NCBI GenBank assembly: GCA_008931825.1 | Contig: QXVZ01005607.1 | Location: 1-31,173 of the forward strand | DNA length: 31,173 bases | Source: Phallusia fumigata | Lineage: Eukaryota > Chordata > Ascidiacea > Phlebobranchia > Ascidiidae | Direction: 5' to 3' | Shown here: positions 1 to 16,100 of the stretch, in pieces | Numbering within the stretch: the first letter of the stretch is position 1 | How the letters are laid out: each line of letters starts with the position of its first letter | Program-made: the position numbers and the translations under genes | Notes under the pieces: generated by a model | Seen by the model: only the letters and a program-made list of their open reading frames with translations | Told to the model about the DNA's origin: nothing | The model's database searches: none

Positions 1-2516
1 GTTCCATGTCCGACCCAACCATGGCCCTGGAAATGTGGATCAATTACAACCGACGATTTTATAAAACAAACACATATCTGCCTAAGAAAAAAATTATTCT
101 TAGAGTTCGACACGGGATTTTTAACAGCAGAGGCTGTTCAAACAGTAGACGAAACGGGTAAACAAATCCGGGTCCAAGTGAGGCCAGCAGGGAAAAAGCG
201 AAGAATATATGCTGGTTTTCAAGGGTTACTAAACCATACTTGATAATGCATCCCCGACGTTGTAAGTGTCAGATGTATACTCCGTCACTGTCCAACCCAC
301 AATTTATACCTAATCTATGTTTTTTTTTCATCTTACTTTGATGTTCCGTCAGTGGGATCAGTATAGTCAGATTTGTAGAGACCGACGATTTTTCCAATCA
401 ACGAACCTTGAAAGTCCAGTGTCAATATGTAATCCCCTTAAAAGAAGAACATTGTTAAACTGGCGAAGGTTTCCAAGTTGAAACTGCAAAGCAAATCTAC
501 CGGGTGATAGATCGTTTTCAGCTTCTATCACGTAGAACTCGTAAAGTGGGTACCGAAATTCTCTCACAACGTTTATTTCAGTCCCATCCATCATTGCCAG
601 CCTTGTAGCGGTAACATTTAGTTCATCGTCAACGTGAACAAGTATATATTTTGTTTCCTGAAATGCGAAAATATCATTTGCGTAGCAATGTTCCTTTTCT
701 CTGTTCCCTCATATAAATTTCCTGAATTTTCGCTCGTGATGCTACATTTTTACAGTTGACAAAATCACAAAACATTGAGTTGCACCACGAGCGGATTTTA
801 TCAAATTAATTCAGCCCATTTACTAAGAGAAACTATCGCAACAATCAAACTTTGCAAAATTACTAATGATTTTACCCGCTTTAAATTCTCTTACTTGTGT
901 AATGCTTAATGTCATTGCATTGGAGCCCGTGTACAGGTCCGTTGCCATGTTTGGATTGAGAGTTAGATTGTAGTGAGACGGTATGATGTAATTCGGAAGC
1001 CGGTAGTTTAGCCACGGGCCATTATCTGCAAGCAAACCCCTTGTAACTTAAACGCATGGTTACATGATTATGTAGCTACCCCCAACACGTTACCGGATAA
1101 CTATTTTAACAAAGAAACATATTTCTTTGATTTTACGCAACTGGTCGACATATATGTTGTTTTATAAACCAAGGCGAGGAAAAGACGGTAAAGGTTTTGG
1201 ATTTGACTTGGGGTGAGGCCAGCAGCTTCCATTTTCAAGGAAAAAGCTTCTGACCAACGTTATATTTAGTTTCTAATTTTAATAGTATGTCAGTATTTGT
1301 TTTAAAATTCCAAGTAAAGTGCAGCAAACCCGGGTTGTAACATATAATATTTGTTTGTTATCAAGAAAAGGACATCATGTAAGCTAACTTTGCAAGTTAT
1401 TAAAGAAACTCACCTGGCAGTGGTTGGGTGGTGGCTTCGGCTGAAAATATTTTCACATGTAAGCTAAATTTGTTATCTTAACGCACCCAAGAACTTCCTG
1501 GGTAAAAAAAAATCAAGGCCATTTATGTCAAAAAACGTTTGTTTGTGGTTTGTAACGAAAAGTCGTTTTTTGTGAATGATGTATGGTCCAATTGTTTAAG
1601 GCGACTCTGTTGGTGCCCGCGAGATCCAAACTATAGCACTCACTTACAACTGGCGTTTATATCACCGCTAAATGTCTCTTGCTAAGAATATATAGATATA
1701 CTTATTCCCATATGTTCACCAACAGAGTTATACTTCTAACAACGTTGTCTGCATACCCGATGTAGTTGACTGAATTACAGATGTTGTTTTTACAGGGGTT
1801 GTCGTCGTTGTTTCTGCAATGAATTATAAATTTCCTTGAAATCCCTTCCTTTTTGTTTAATGAAAAGTTTTAATGCAACAAAAAAAAACATAAAAATCAT
1901 TATAATTTAACAAAACTGAGTATTTGTCTCCAAGACTATACTAGTGCCCCCTTGGTTTGAAACTGCTTGTCATTGAAATGTGTTAAAAATGTACAGATGC
2001 ACTTGTACAATTAAATTCCGTGAGTAAGCATAATTAAGTTACCAGGAGCAGCAGCGACTTTTTGATTTGACAATCCGACTCCCAATCCAACTCCCAAACC
2101 GATGGCAATCAATAAAGAACAAGCAACCCACACCTGCCATTTCTGCAGAAAACATTTTCAACTAAAGAAAACAGCCTTAGAAACAACTATACTTTGGACA
2201 ATTAGCATGGACGTAATCGTCAATGCCAAAATAGTATTCTTTTTCACGTTCTTTCAAAACAAGAAATTGTGGCTGCCACGAGTGCAACCACATGTACATC
2301 TACAGAAAAAAATTCTATTTTTGCAATTTTTACTTTTATCATGTCGGAATGATAAAAAGTGATTGAACTACGGGCCTACTTCATAATTTTTTCATAAATG
2401 TAAAAAATAACATGTTGTTGTCCATTTAACCAAAGACCGTTTTTAATATCAAAAGTTACCGGGCATCCCTTAGACTTCGATGGATTGGCTTCTTCGTAAG
2501 AGAAGGAACTCGGCAT
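1..2516 (-). CDS. M1-family aminopeptidase N-like ectoenzyme, N-terminal part (runs off left edge)
   Basis: Eight exons on the minus strand join in phase: 2516-2460, 2142-2043, 1813-1757, 1440-1414, 1025-895, 657-501, 436-337 and 26-1 (about 218 residues). The predicted protein has a 19-residue cytoplasmic tail starting at the ATG at 2516. A single Gly/Leu-rich membrane anchor follows at residues 21-43 (WQVWVACSLLIAIG...), then a Thr-rich stalk (two short exons, residues 53-80). The start of the M1 N-terminal beta domain comes next (GPWLNYRLPNYIIPSHYNL, then GDYILTLDFQGSLIG and GLYKSDYTD). This is the layout of type II membrane aminopeptidases such as ANPEP/ENPEP, zinc ectoenzymes that trim N-terminal residues from peptides at the cell surface. 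The GAMEN and HEXXH motifs would lie left of the window, so catalytic competence cannot be judged. All introns are GT-AG and one is only 64 nt. The paralogue is not resolvable. Family call is firm; the small stalk exons are slightly less sure. Confidence 0.85.
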
Positions 2517-4752
2517 TTTGAAAGATGCTTGTTTCCAAGTGTAAAAAACCTATCTATCCCTTAAAGAAACGTAAAGTTAATCGATTTTATTTCCTGATTT
2601 TACAATTCAAAAAAATTTTTTTACAACATCAATTAACGCCAACATAACTTTACTACGCACATAAACCTTGCCCCTGAGCTTCCTATGTACTATCGGTAAA
2701 CATAATACCCTTCCATAACGTAGGTTTTCTGCGTATAGACTGAAATCTTCTGTACGAGTCAACCTGTGCAGACAAAGGTGCTTAAAAACTGCTTAGAGAA
2801 AAACTGCAGAAATTTCGGTCATTCAGTTTCCTATTGTGCAACCGCAAGTCAACATCGAAAGGTTTCCTAAATAAATACTTTCACGTCGAAACAAAGCGCC
2901 AGAGCTCGTCATGAAAAGTTTATTACTCTCGTACCAGGGCGCGACTGATATTTATGACTGTGATTGCAACCAGGCTTAAACGTCAGCAGTTTCCCAAAGT
3001 GAAATCCAAAACAGCTGTGATAGTTCAAATAGCGAAATTTGGCTTGACCAAATCGACTGACCCAAACCCTCCTAATATGTGCGGCTTGGAGTGGGCTCTT
3101 ACCGATCTGCAAGTAATCAAATCGCAACACACGCCAAAAATGTATTTTCAGCTGTTAGGAAAAGTCAACAAAATAACCTCCTAAAATTTAAATGTCTGCA
3201 GGGCTGTACCAACGTTTAACTTAATTCCAAACGAACTTCCTATCTCTTTTCAAACGTTTTTCGAAACGTGACTGCACGAAGCTCGTTACTTTTTTTAGGT
3301 GTGAAACGCCAAATGTGCACCTATATATCTCTTATTATAATACATACGTTACGCCAGTTTCAAATTTCGTAATCGGCCCGTTGTCTTGACTCTGCGTCTA
3401 GTCATCAATCATTAGCATCAGGGCTTATCCTGAGTTATGTCCTACAACCGGTTGTCCAATATTGACAAATGCATCAATGATTACCTGTCGCCCAAACTGC
3501 AATTTTAACGAAGTAAACAAACTTCAGCAAACAGGTATAGACTTGCTTTTATCAAACGGGCAAATTTACTTGAAATACTCATACCCACCAAATAAAGGTC
3601 TTATAAGGAGGCAATCATGGCCAATCTGAAATTAGCTGAACGGCTGGAAATACGAAATACACGCAATGTTTTTTATTTGACTCGTAAAATTAAAGTTTTT
3701 TGAAATCTGTGTTGTTTGTGCATATAAATAAGATAACGGTTGTTTTAGTCTATATGGCATTGAGCTATAACATATTTTTGCCGATTAAATTGTGTCACTT
3801 ACACAAGTTTTAGTGACTTGCAGTTTATAACAATCTTTGTTTTAATTTTGAATTTTAAGATAAAAATGACTTGCGCAAGTCAAATACCTAGATATAGCAA
3901 GATAACACAATCTAACCTGCCACGTAAGAGGATTTGACAACGACAACGGCTTGCCGGCATTATTAGAACAAAACATCCGCATAAATAAAATTTGCATGCG
4001 TTTTGCTATTCTGAACATGCCTAAAAACAACGAACACAACGAACATTCAAACAAGTAAATAAAAAGTAAAATTTAGATTTTTTCTGACAGGCATTTGACA
4101 CTTGACAAATCTAGCAAAATGTACGGCGATTTACCGAGACAGAAAACAGATGATACAAGTCAGGTCTGTTTACATTGCGGAAATGTGTTACGATTCTTTG
4201 ATCGCCAGGAAAATTTTATTCTTTTTTCGTTTTGACGGTATATCAGTGATATACATTTGAAAACAAACTTGTCAGATTCACGGTACCGATGATGCTCATT
4301 AATAATATTTTATTGAGATTATTATGGACATTTTAGTAGTATGGCCGTATGAGACAATTTACGTACTGCCTTTAAAGGGGCTCGGCTTGGAACCGCAAAG
4401 CAAAAACAGCCAAAATCGCAAACAATTCATTGAATCGATACAGCCATGCGGTGACGCTAGCGAGCAAGCTGCAGAGGCGCGAAGGAAGACAATAGGGTTT
4501 TTTATCAAACAAGCATGGGTTTAACAGAAAACTGGTTAAAAGCAAAAGCGTAGATTTATGAAATAATTCACCGAACTTAGTTCTAAACAACGTTTTTATT
4601 GAACGGGAAGTAAATGAAACATATGAGACCAAATAAGTTAACCGTTGCCGAAAAAAATCTTTCATCTCATGCGACTTTAAAATCGTGATTCAGCGCTGAC
4701 CAACCAACATACGAAGTTTTTCGTTTTTGTTGCAATAAAATTTTACATCAAA
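2517..4752. promoter_or_regulatory. Head-to-head intergenic region between the aminopeptidase and PSMC4
   Basis: About 2.2 kb separates the two divergent start codons, so both promoters should lie here. It is AT-rich, and I see no exon with paired splice sites and coding character on either strand. The short open frames at 2909-3184 and 3842-4054 lack a recognisable product. No clear TATA box or CpG-rich core sits just upstream of PSMC4. The PSMC4 start context is ACATCAAAATGG. No distinct regulatory element can be named. Confidence 0.4.
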
Positions 4753-8091
<3,339 letters not shown>

Positions 8092-8162
8092 TCGCTGCAA
8101 ACAAGACCGATACCCCCTACGCTGCTTTTGTCGCAATTCACATCGAGTTCATTATAGCATTC

Positions 8163-8168
8163 AATAAA
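8163..8168 (+). terminator. Polyadenylation signal of PSMC4
   Basis: A canonical AATAAA lies 72 nt downstream of the PSMC4 stop codon and implies a short 3' UTR of about 100 nt. No other AATAAA lies between the stop and this site. Confidence 0.75.
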
Positions 8169-8557
8169 AGTGGTTTACCTGCATGTCGGGTACTGTGCTG
8201 GCATTAGAAAACACATAGAAATCACCGTAAGAAAGATCAAAACGAAAACAGTTGCACAAAAGTCGATACGGCTGCGCCAGGGATTCCAAAACTTTTTAGT
8301 CCGCGAACCCATCCTGCTTTTGTCACGTATTTCTCATTGCGATATTATATGCGGTTAAACTTTGGGTTTTGCATTAACTGGTTTTGGCATTTTCGTGTAA
8401 AAGTCAGAAAAGTACAAGTTGTGTAAATGTAACACATGTTGAATTAGTGTACTCACGAATCCAAAAATTTACGCGACTCCCAGTACGGGAAGGCCTTGAC
8501 TATGACGCCATCTTTTTAACACACCAAATAAGCACAATCCATGTGGTGCTGCTTGTC

Positions 8558-8640
8558 GGGCAAGGCTAGTGACCAGGATGATGTTGTACACACGCAACCG
8601 CTTTGCACTTGCAAGATCTGTGGTTTCGATCCATCTCCAA
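8558..8640 (+). repeat. tRNA-like sequence, probable SINE relic
   Basis: An imperfect internal pol III promoter can be read on the plus strand. There is an A-box-like AGGCTAGTGACCAGG near 8561, and about 60 nt downstream a B-box-like GTGGTTTCGATCC (near 8619-8631) preceded by GCTTTGCAC, which recalls the anticodon arm of tRNA-Ala(TGC). The arms do not pair well enough for a functional tRNA, so a tRNA-derived SINE fragment is more likely. Tail and target duplication were not identified. Confidence 0.3.
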
Positions 8641-9410
8641 ACTCTTGTGTTTTTTCCCAACCGCCCTCGCTTCAACTCATTGGATCTAATGCCCTGACCG
8701 AAACTGTGGTCAACACGGACGCACATCAAAAGCCAAACATTTTGAGGGGGCCAAGTAACCCAACTTAATGTAAAACTTCGGGATTTTTTTCAGGAGTAGC
8801 CTACTTCAATGCGCAATCTTGAAATTTGAAATTTTGGTTGGGGGAACTTGTATTCATAAAAAATGTTACGGATTTATTTTTTTAAGAATGAAACCCAAAA
8901 TCTTGTTTAACTGTTTAAAGCGGGTTCAAAGCTGGTTTACTGTTTCAATTAAACAATTTTGACACTTTTTAAATGCTTTTGCAACAGTGGACGATCGCAA
9001 ACGGTTTTAACGGCGTTTAAGACCGTCTCAGCCGAAATGTAACCCATATTTGCGACATAAAAATCTGTGTTTTGACGTCATAACTTTTCATCTGCACAAA
9101 AATTACTCACAAGAACAAAGTCCGCCCCAATAATTTCAGTGAATTTGCGCCACAAGAATACCCGGAAATCCTAATGGCCCTCATCGACTATGATACCTGT
9201 AATATATTTGTGCGGTTACCATTGTTTTGTTACCCACAGTGCATTGCGCTGTTATAAAAGCCGCGAGCCTTGCAATAATGGGGTTCTATTGTTAAGTTGT
9301 TTCCAGAATACAAGGCTCGGATATATCTGTTTTAATCCACCGTTCGAGAACCAGAGTTAGGATATTATACTACCCTGCACAAGTACACTTTTGTGTTTGG
9401 ATGTTTAAGG

Positions 9411-9416
9411 TTTATT
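9411..9416 (-). terminator. Candidate polyadenylation signal for the RNA-binding protein gene
   Basis: TTTATT on the plus strand is AATAAA on the minus strand, 752 nt past the stop codon at 10168. I saw no nearer canonical hexamer on this strand, but variant hexamers (ATTAAA near 9731) could be used instead. Confidence 0.25.
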
Positions 9417-10167
9417 AATTAAAAGATTTACAGTTGATTACACATTAATCGCAACACGCTATTGTGACAATAATATCGCACACCCATTATCGACATAATT
9501 CGACACAAATCAATAATTTGCCATTCATTTTCTTTTGTTTAAAGATTAAGTGAATTGTTTTCCATTAATCCGAATAACGTAGAGGGACGGTATGTGAAAT
9601 TTAAATGTAAAACGTAAGTAAGTAATAAACTTTAGATAAAAAATGGCAATATGTGGAACTTTACCCTACAACAATAATTGTTCGCATTGGTTTCTCCATT
9701 AGCACCCAATTGACATCAAAAATAAATAAATTGATTGTTTTAATTTTCCGATTAAAGGCGGACTTACAGTTAGGCTACGGCACGTAGGAAACTTGGCGTC
9801 ACAAAGGCACATTCTTGGATTTTAGAATGCTGGATTGTGACGCAACACGTCAGCAACACTGTTAATGGGAATGAACGTGTTCTTTGTCACAAGCTTGAAA
9901 GGGGCGCAGGTGTTTGTAACTAAACGATACAGCACAGTAACGAAAAGCATATTTTTCGTAGGATCAAGAGAAGAATTACACAGTCAAGCGTTTGCATTTT
10001 TACAGGCAGCCGGCGAAAGCGCTACGTTTATAATTGTCAAGCAATTTTGTACAGTTTTGGTTATCAATGCCTGGGCATGATACTTGTCTTCGAGAAGAAT
10101 ACACTTAAGTGATGCAGACTACCTTTGGGGTGCACCCAGCAGCTTGAAAACGCAGTTTTAACGTGAC

Positions 10168-13100
10168 CTAATATTGGGTGTATACCTCATTTGGTGGTGA
10201 AGCAATACCTGTGTAACCAACCCCATTAAACACAGGATAGCCAGCAGCATATGTACCCTGAGTCGTATCAACACCTGCACTATTATACACAGTGGTATAG
10301 CCGTTGACATCTGGACTACGAATGCTTATAGCGGCCACACCAGAAGTGACTTCGCTGGTGACGTACATGGCTTCGTTGTCGTTACTAGCGTCATTGCAAT
10401 TATTGTTACTGTCGTCTTGAATGTTAAGGACGTTAATCACATGTTCGGCGGCGATTTCCTTGGCTACTTCAAGAGAAGTAGACAATTTGGTAGGGGTGTA
10501 CAGGCTGCTGGGACTGGGTGGCGATGGCTGCAGTGGCGGCGACGCCTGGTTGCTGGACGTTTGGTTGAATTGCTCCTGCGAGGCTACCGGGGATGGCAGC
10601 TGGCTGTCCGATACCGGTAGCGCCACCTGCAAGTAAAACATTTTGCTGTATGTATGGGCTAAAACTGTAAGTATTTTAAGCATGCTTAACATAGGTTGAT
10701 ATGACGAAATTAACTTTCTACTATTTAGTAAACCGTTTCGTTCCATCCCTACCAGACTATTTAGTAACCGTCTGCGTGGTGTGGTGAAATGAAATGCGCC
10801 ATTTTTTCCGAAACTTGAGCTAGTGTTGACTGGCAAAGCAGAGTCATTGCTGATCAGACAGATTAATTCAACTTTTTTGTAGCTTCAAAACCTGAACTTT
10901 TAGGTATATATTTACCCGGTATAAAAACAGTTGGCGGCCATTCTGGCCAACGGTTGAGTGTAGCCTGTAGTCCGGCATCCCCAGGCCCGTTCTCTTGCAG
11001 TATTCCTCCAGCAACTGGAATATGTTAAATGTTGAATAAAGGTCTTAACATCAGAACATATGGCCTTTTCAAAAAAATAAACATACGAACCTACAAATAA
11101 GAGTATACATTCAACTTATAAAACAAAAGCATTTCTGTGTTAGTGATCTTTGATTTGTAACTCTGCGCTTTGTTGAAGTTTGTGCATGGGTAGGCTAATT
11201 TACAAACCAGAGTTTTAATAAGAGCGATGCAAACCTGTGTTGGGGATTTCTGTTGTTGGCTGGGCTTGAGTGAGTGGGGACTGATAGGGATGAGTTCCAT
11301 ACCTGGCAGTAAGTCGTATCTCTCGCCCGGCCCCGGTGGGACCGATGTTACCTGTGAGCGAATAACTATTTTAATATCAGTGAAAATGCTTCGTATGGAA
11401 GAGAATTATTGGCAAATAACTTGGTCATCTGATCCCCAAGTAACCTGAATACACAAAGTCAGTTTATAAATCAGGTGACCAATTCAGTGACTTGATTAAA
11501 CTTCAGGTGAAAAATTAAATGAAGAAAAGTTTTTCGATGTTGTATATTGATTGTAACGATACATTTTGTCAAATATTTTGGAGATACCCTCACCTGGGAC
11601 GGCGCCTGCCACATTGGACGCTTGTAATGGTTGTAGTAGGTCGTCTGAAACCTAAGCGAAATGATAACTTTACAAGACATATCAAGTTTCCATAAATGTT
11701 TAAAGCTTTTGTTCAACTAAGGTTTATGTCAAAACAACAACATGACTTTTCAAAAATTAGTTTAACCTTACAAGCAATGTGTCAACGACAACTCACAGTC
11801 AAAAAACAACATCAGCAAAGCCAAATTAAGTTAGTTCTCAAATTATCTGCGCAATTAAATGCCTACTGGTTCGTACACTATACGGTCACGGATTAAAGGT
11901 GAAATCACAAACAGTTTAGCCAAATCCAGTCAAAATTACAGGTTAAATGGCTTCGAGTACACCAAGTGTGAAAAATTATTCGACCAACATTTAATAAGCG
12001 CTAGAAAGTGTTTTTTTTTTCTGTAGTCAACTGAGTTTAAACACAAGCAAATGTGCTGCAAGCATTTCAGACTGCTAAAATACTGTTAGATGCAAGTAGC
12101 TTGTTAGTTTTGTACCAAAAATTTGTCAGAATGCGAAATGTTGGATTTTTACGGCCCAGGTTTTCTGACCTACTAACAACAGGATTTTGTACAGTTGTTT
12201 CAATGACGGTGTGACAACTCGTTTAGTTCTTTAAGTAGTCTTTTTCCAATAGTGGTGCAGAATCAGGGTCTACATGAAATTATGACGTAAAAATTATTAT
12301 AATTACGTCGTTCAGACGCTTATGAAGAGCTTTCCTTCAAAGCCAATTGGGTTCAATTTTGGTTTGTGTAGTAAAGAAGCGATTTTACCGAAAGATGCTG
12401 ACAAATCGATACGTATAACGGCTGTTGTGGTTCTGCAGTCGCACCTGTCGTCGTTTCGGCGCTCTCTAGCGAGCAAGCTCCCGCGGCAAAAACAAGAATT
12501 AGCGACAGGAATTGTTTAACGAACAAGTGCACATTATATGGGTTACAATCACTGAAGAAGGTAAAGATAATTGGGTAATTGTTAGAAAGGTAGTAGATTG
12601 ATTGTTCATTGCACACCTGCAGATCTCCACCAACTAAGGAGACCTCGGTAGGCGCATACCCACGACCGACGTTCAGAATATTGCGCCCCGCGACGCCCCG
12701 GGCGCCGGTGCCACGGTTCCGACCTCTCATAGCGGCGCCACGCCCCTGGGATCCTGCGACGCCCGTACTGGCGCCGGGAATTCCAAGTGGCACGCCAGCG
12801 GAACCGATTTGGGTAAGGCCAAGATTGGGTATTTGGGGCATTCCACCTCTCAAGTTGGATGGGACCGCATATCTGGTGCCCGGTGGAAGTGTGGGGATTG
12901 TAGCTGTGGCGTAGGGAACTCCCCCGTAGTAAAGAGGCGCTCCTAAAAATATTAGTGCAGAGTTTGAAAGGTTTGAGTGTTTTTTATACATCTGAAACGT
13001 TTGTTATACAATTTGTTTATGGAACAAGTGTGTGGTCTTGCTTCAAGTTGGATCATTGGTCGTGAGCTTTAGGAAGATCTTGTTATAAAATACTGAGGCG

Positions 13101-16100
13101 TGTGCTTGAGTTTTAATCCAATGTAGGCTAATTAAAACAGTGAACAAAATATGTATGATGTACCCGTGTAGGAATACACTGCTGCTGCTGCGGCGGCTGC
13201 TGGGTCGAGCCGTGGATCATATGTTGTAGCGATTAATCCCGGGTATGCTGCCAAGTTTTCGGTCGGTTCCACATTTACGCGGTTTGCTGCACGAGTGTAT
13301 CTGCAAGGCAAGAGTTGGTTGAAATGTACATGTTAAACAGCCATTGCGGTGTATACTCATGTGTAATGTGTATGTGGTTTTTACGACGCCCCACACAATG
13401 TAAAGGTGCACTAAGGTCCCCTAAACGACGGCCTAACTGCAGCGCGTTATCCATCAATTATGCCGTTGACTTTTTAAGCTACATAACGTCTTAACGTTGC
13501 GCAGCTATTATTGCGTTGAGACTTGGTGATTATTGCAACTGTGTCGCTACAATTTCTTTTATCAAGCGAAATAAACTCAACTCAAGACATCGGCTACAGA
13601 ATGATTAACATGCGGAGTGATATCAACTAATGACAGCAACTATTCTGGTTATTTTTCGCCTCGCGTCGCTGGTGGCTTTGTCCTCCATTTTTTGGTTGTT
13701 GAAGTGAATTAGTTTTTTGTGCAACCTTTAGGGCAACATTTTTGCACTGTTTTTGCACATTTTAAAACTCAACTCACCTAACATAAGTTTCCCGGTCCAC
13801 CGGTTTAGCCAGGGTAACTTCCATTGGTGCTCCATCCAACAGTTTGCCGTTCAAAGCCTTCATGCACTTGATGGCGTTTTCGCGCGTATTGAAATGAATA
13901 AAGCCGTAATCGCGGATTTTCTTTACCCGCTCGATGGCGCTAGCAGGAACGATGGCAGTAAATTCCTATGGTGAACACAAACAATTCATACTTTATAAAG
14001 ACAAACGGTTAAACACTGACACGGGATTTGTGGTTGGCAGGGCCAACACAAAAATCTTTTAGGCCACAAGGAACATCAATATAGTTGCAAAGTGATTTGG
14101 AAATGAACACAAAAATTTAGGGTAAACAATAATTTTTTGTGCTTCAGATATTTTTTTAACGGTTCTATGATCAGGGGGGCCTTCGTAGCTTTTGGGCCTC
14201 GGAACAATGTACCTGGTGGATCCCCTCCCATTGGCCCCGTCGGTTGTCAATTAGTTTTCCTGATTGTTTCCCAGGCATGCAAATGCGCGATGGAGTCAAA
14301 AATCTTATCAGTAGCATTAAAAGCTGATAAAATTAAATAATTTCTATATTTTAAGCCCAATTACTACCTAAACTTTAACCGTATTGGTCTACATAGAGTT
14401 TTTCGCAACGTCTTAACCCAAACGCTAGTTTATTAAAAGAACGTTACCCTCTCCAACTGTTCCTCCGTAGTGTTCAGCATTAGATTTCTGACGTAGAGAA
14501 TCTTAACAGTAGCCATTACGTCATCATCCACTTCCACCTCAGGTTCAGCCCAATCGACAGCTATCGGGTGACCCCAGATTTGTGGCCGAGTGTGCATCAG
14601 TTTTCTGTGGCCAAAAGACAATAATCTCAATACCGTCTAGCAGTCAGGATATTGAGTATTCGGTAATATTCTGTAACTTTTTGCCTTATTTAACAGTTTA
14701 GAGTTGACAAATGTACTTGGTGTTAAGCGGCCATTTCTTAGTTGTTCACAGTTGTCTCTTACATATTCTTGTTTTTGTTAAGTGTTTCCATTTGTGCGCA
14801 AAAATGACCAGATTTCTTAAAAATACCGATTTCAGGAAAGCGAAGTTTGGGTATATCGTTGTAGAGATGTAGTAGCTCACTTTACTAAAATAATTGTTAA
14901 AAAATNTCACTTTGTAAGTTTTGTAAAACGGTTTCTTTTAGTTTTCGATGTATGGATAATCTAAAAGCCATTAACCATTTGGAATATTCACCTATCATTT
15001 TAAACCAGGCTTCAAATCACTTGCTATTTGTGTTTAAATTCTGTGCAATCTTATACTTGGTTGTGGTTTGAGGTAAAAATGGTTCAATTTGACGAACCAG
15101 TTCAATTCCGGACAATAAAATGCCGAAATGAAAGTGTACTAACGTTTCTAATGAATCTTTTTTTCTCATAAGCGTTTTAAAAAAACCTTGTACCGAAGTG
15201 AGTCTTTAACCGAAATAACAGCCAATAAACAAGTTGAAAAAACGTCCAACTTATCTCCTGTACTTACATCAGCGTTTGAGATAAGCAGGCCCTGATGGAT
15301 TGCTGTGCAAACCTCAGGCGCAAAGCCGCTGCATTACGGAGCAAACAACCTGTAGTACGATTGCTTTATTATCAACTGGCACCGTGTGGGGTGCAAAGTG
15401 TAACAACGGATCTCTTAAATCACCCCAACGATAAGGCCTGAGCGACTTATTTAACGCAGGCATTGTCGTGACTTGCTTATGCCGCTCGTGCATGTGATCG
15501 GCAAATAATTACCCAACCCCCGTGATCGATAAAGGCGCACAAGCTGCACTAACGCCTGGGTAAACTTTGTGCACTGTTTCGGTAAAGTGATTTACTGCTA
15601 ACGCCCCTTTTGTATTGCACCGATGTATACACATGTGGGCAGTACATCATGCGTTGGAAAATCAATGGGAAATACATCGTTAAACCGACCGCGAAGTATG
15701 TACACACGATCGTTTTTGCCACGACTTGATTTTTCGTTAAATCTTATATGTGGTGATCTTATACAGTGTTCTTTTCGACTGCAGTCACTCCATGTGATTT
15801 AATGCTGTGGTATCTGCAATGTTATTTTGTTTCATACTCATGGTTTATATAGCCCATTGAATTTTAGACTAAAAACCTACAAACGTTACACAGAGTGGTT
15901 CAAGAGCAAGTGCCACAACCGAAAAGTGAATACGATTTTTTGTGCATTAAACGCTTCAGGGTAGTTTGAACGGACAATAATGGAAATAAACGCTTCATGC
16001 CTTTTGTGAAAAAAAATGAATGTGATTTGGGGCTAAACTGAAAATTAAGTGGAGTAAAAAACAACACCAATAAAGCGATTTTGCAGTTGGCCAAGATGTG

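Larger units (their letters stand above)
8169..10167. other. Intergenic region between convergent PSMC4 and the RNA-binding protein gene
   Basis: About 2 kb between the PSMC4 poly(A) signal and the stop codon of the minus-strand RNA-binding protein gene; part of it should be that gene's 3' UTR. It holds a degenerate tRNA-like stretch (about 8558-8640, listed separately). A TATA-like TTATAAAAG at 9251-9259 has no gene evident downstream. An AATAAA on the minus strand at 9416-9411 could end the RNA-binding protein transcript. The open frames here (for example 8170-8358 and 8469-8729) show no splice-site support or family motif. Confidence 0.4.

Noticed and set aside
2102-2362. 86-residue plus-strand frame
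   Set aside because: It overlaps the antisense of the aminopeptidase membrane-anchor exon (2142-2043) and has a low-complexity, AT-driven composition.
9251-9259. TTATAAAAG as a promoter
   Set aside because: No exon or gene can be recognised downstream on the plus strand, so it is mentioned only as a TATA-like string.
10417-10636. Two overlapping plus-strand frames
   Set aside because: They are antisense shadows of the terminal coding exon 10626-10168.
12609-12914. Pro-rich 101-residue frame on the plus strand
   Set aside because: It is the antisense shadow of the Gly/Arg-rich exon 12942-12617 of the RNA-binding protein.
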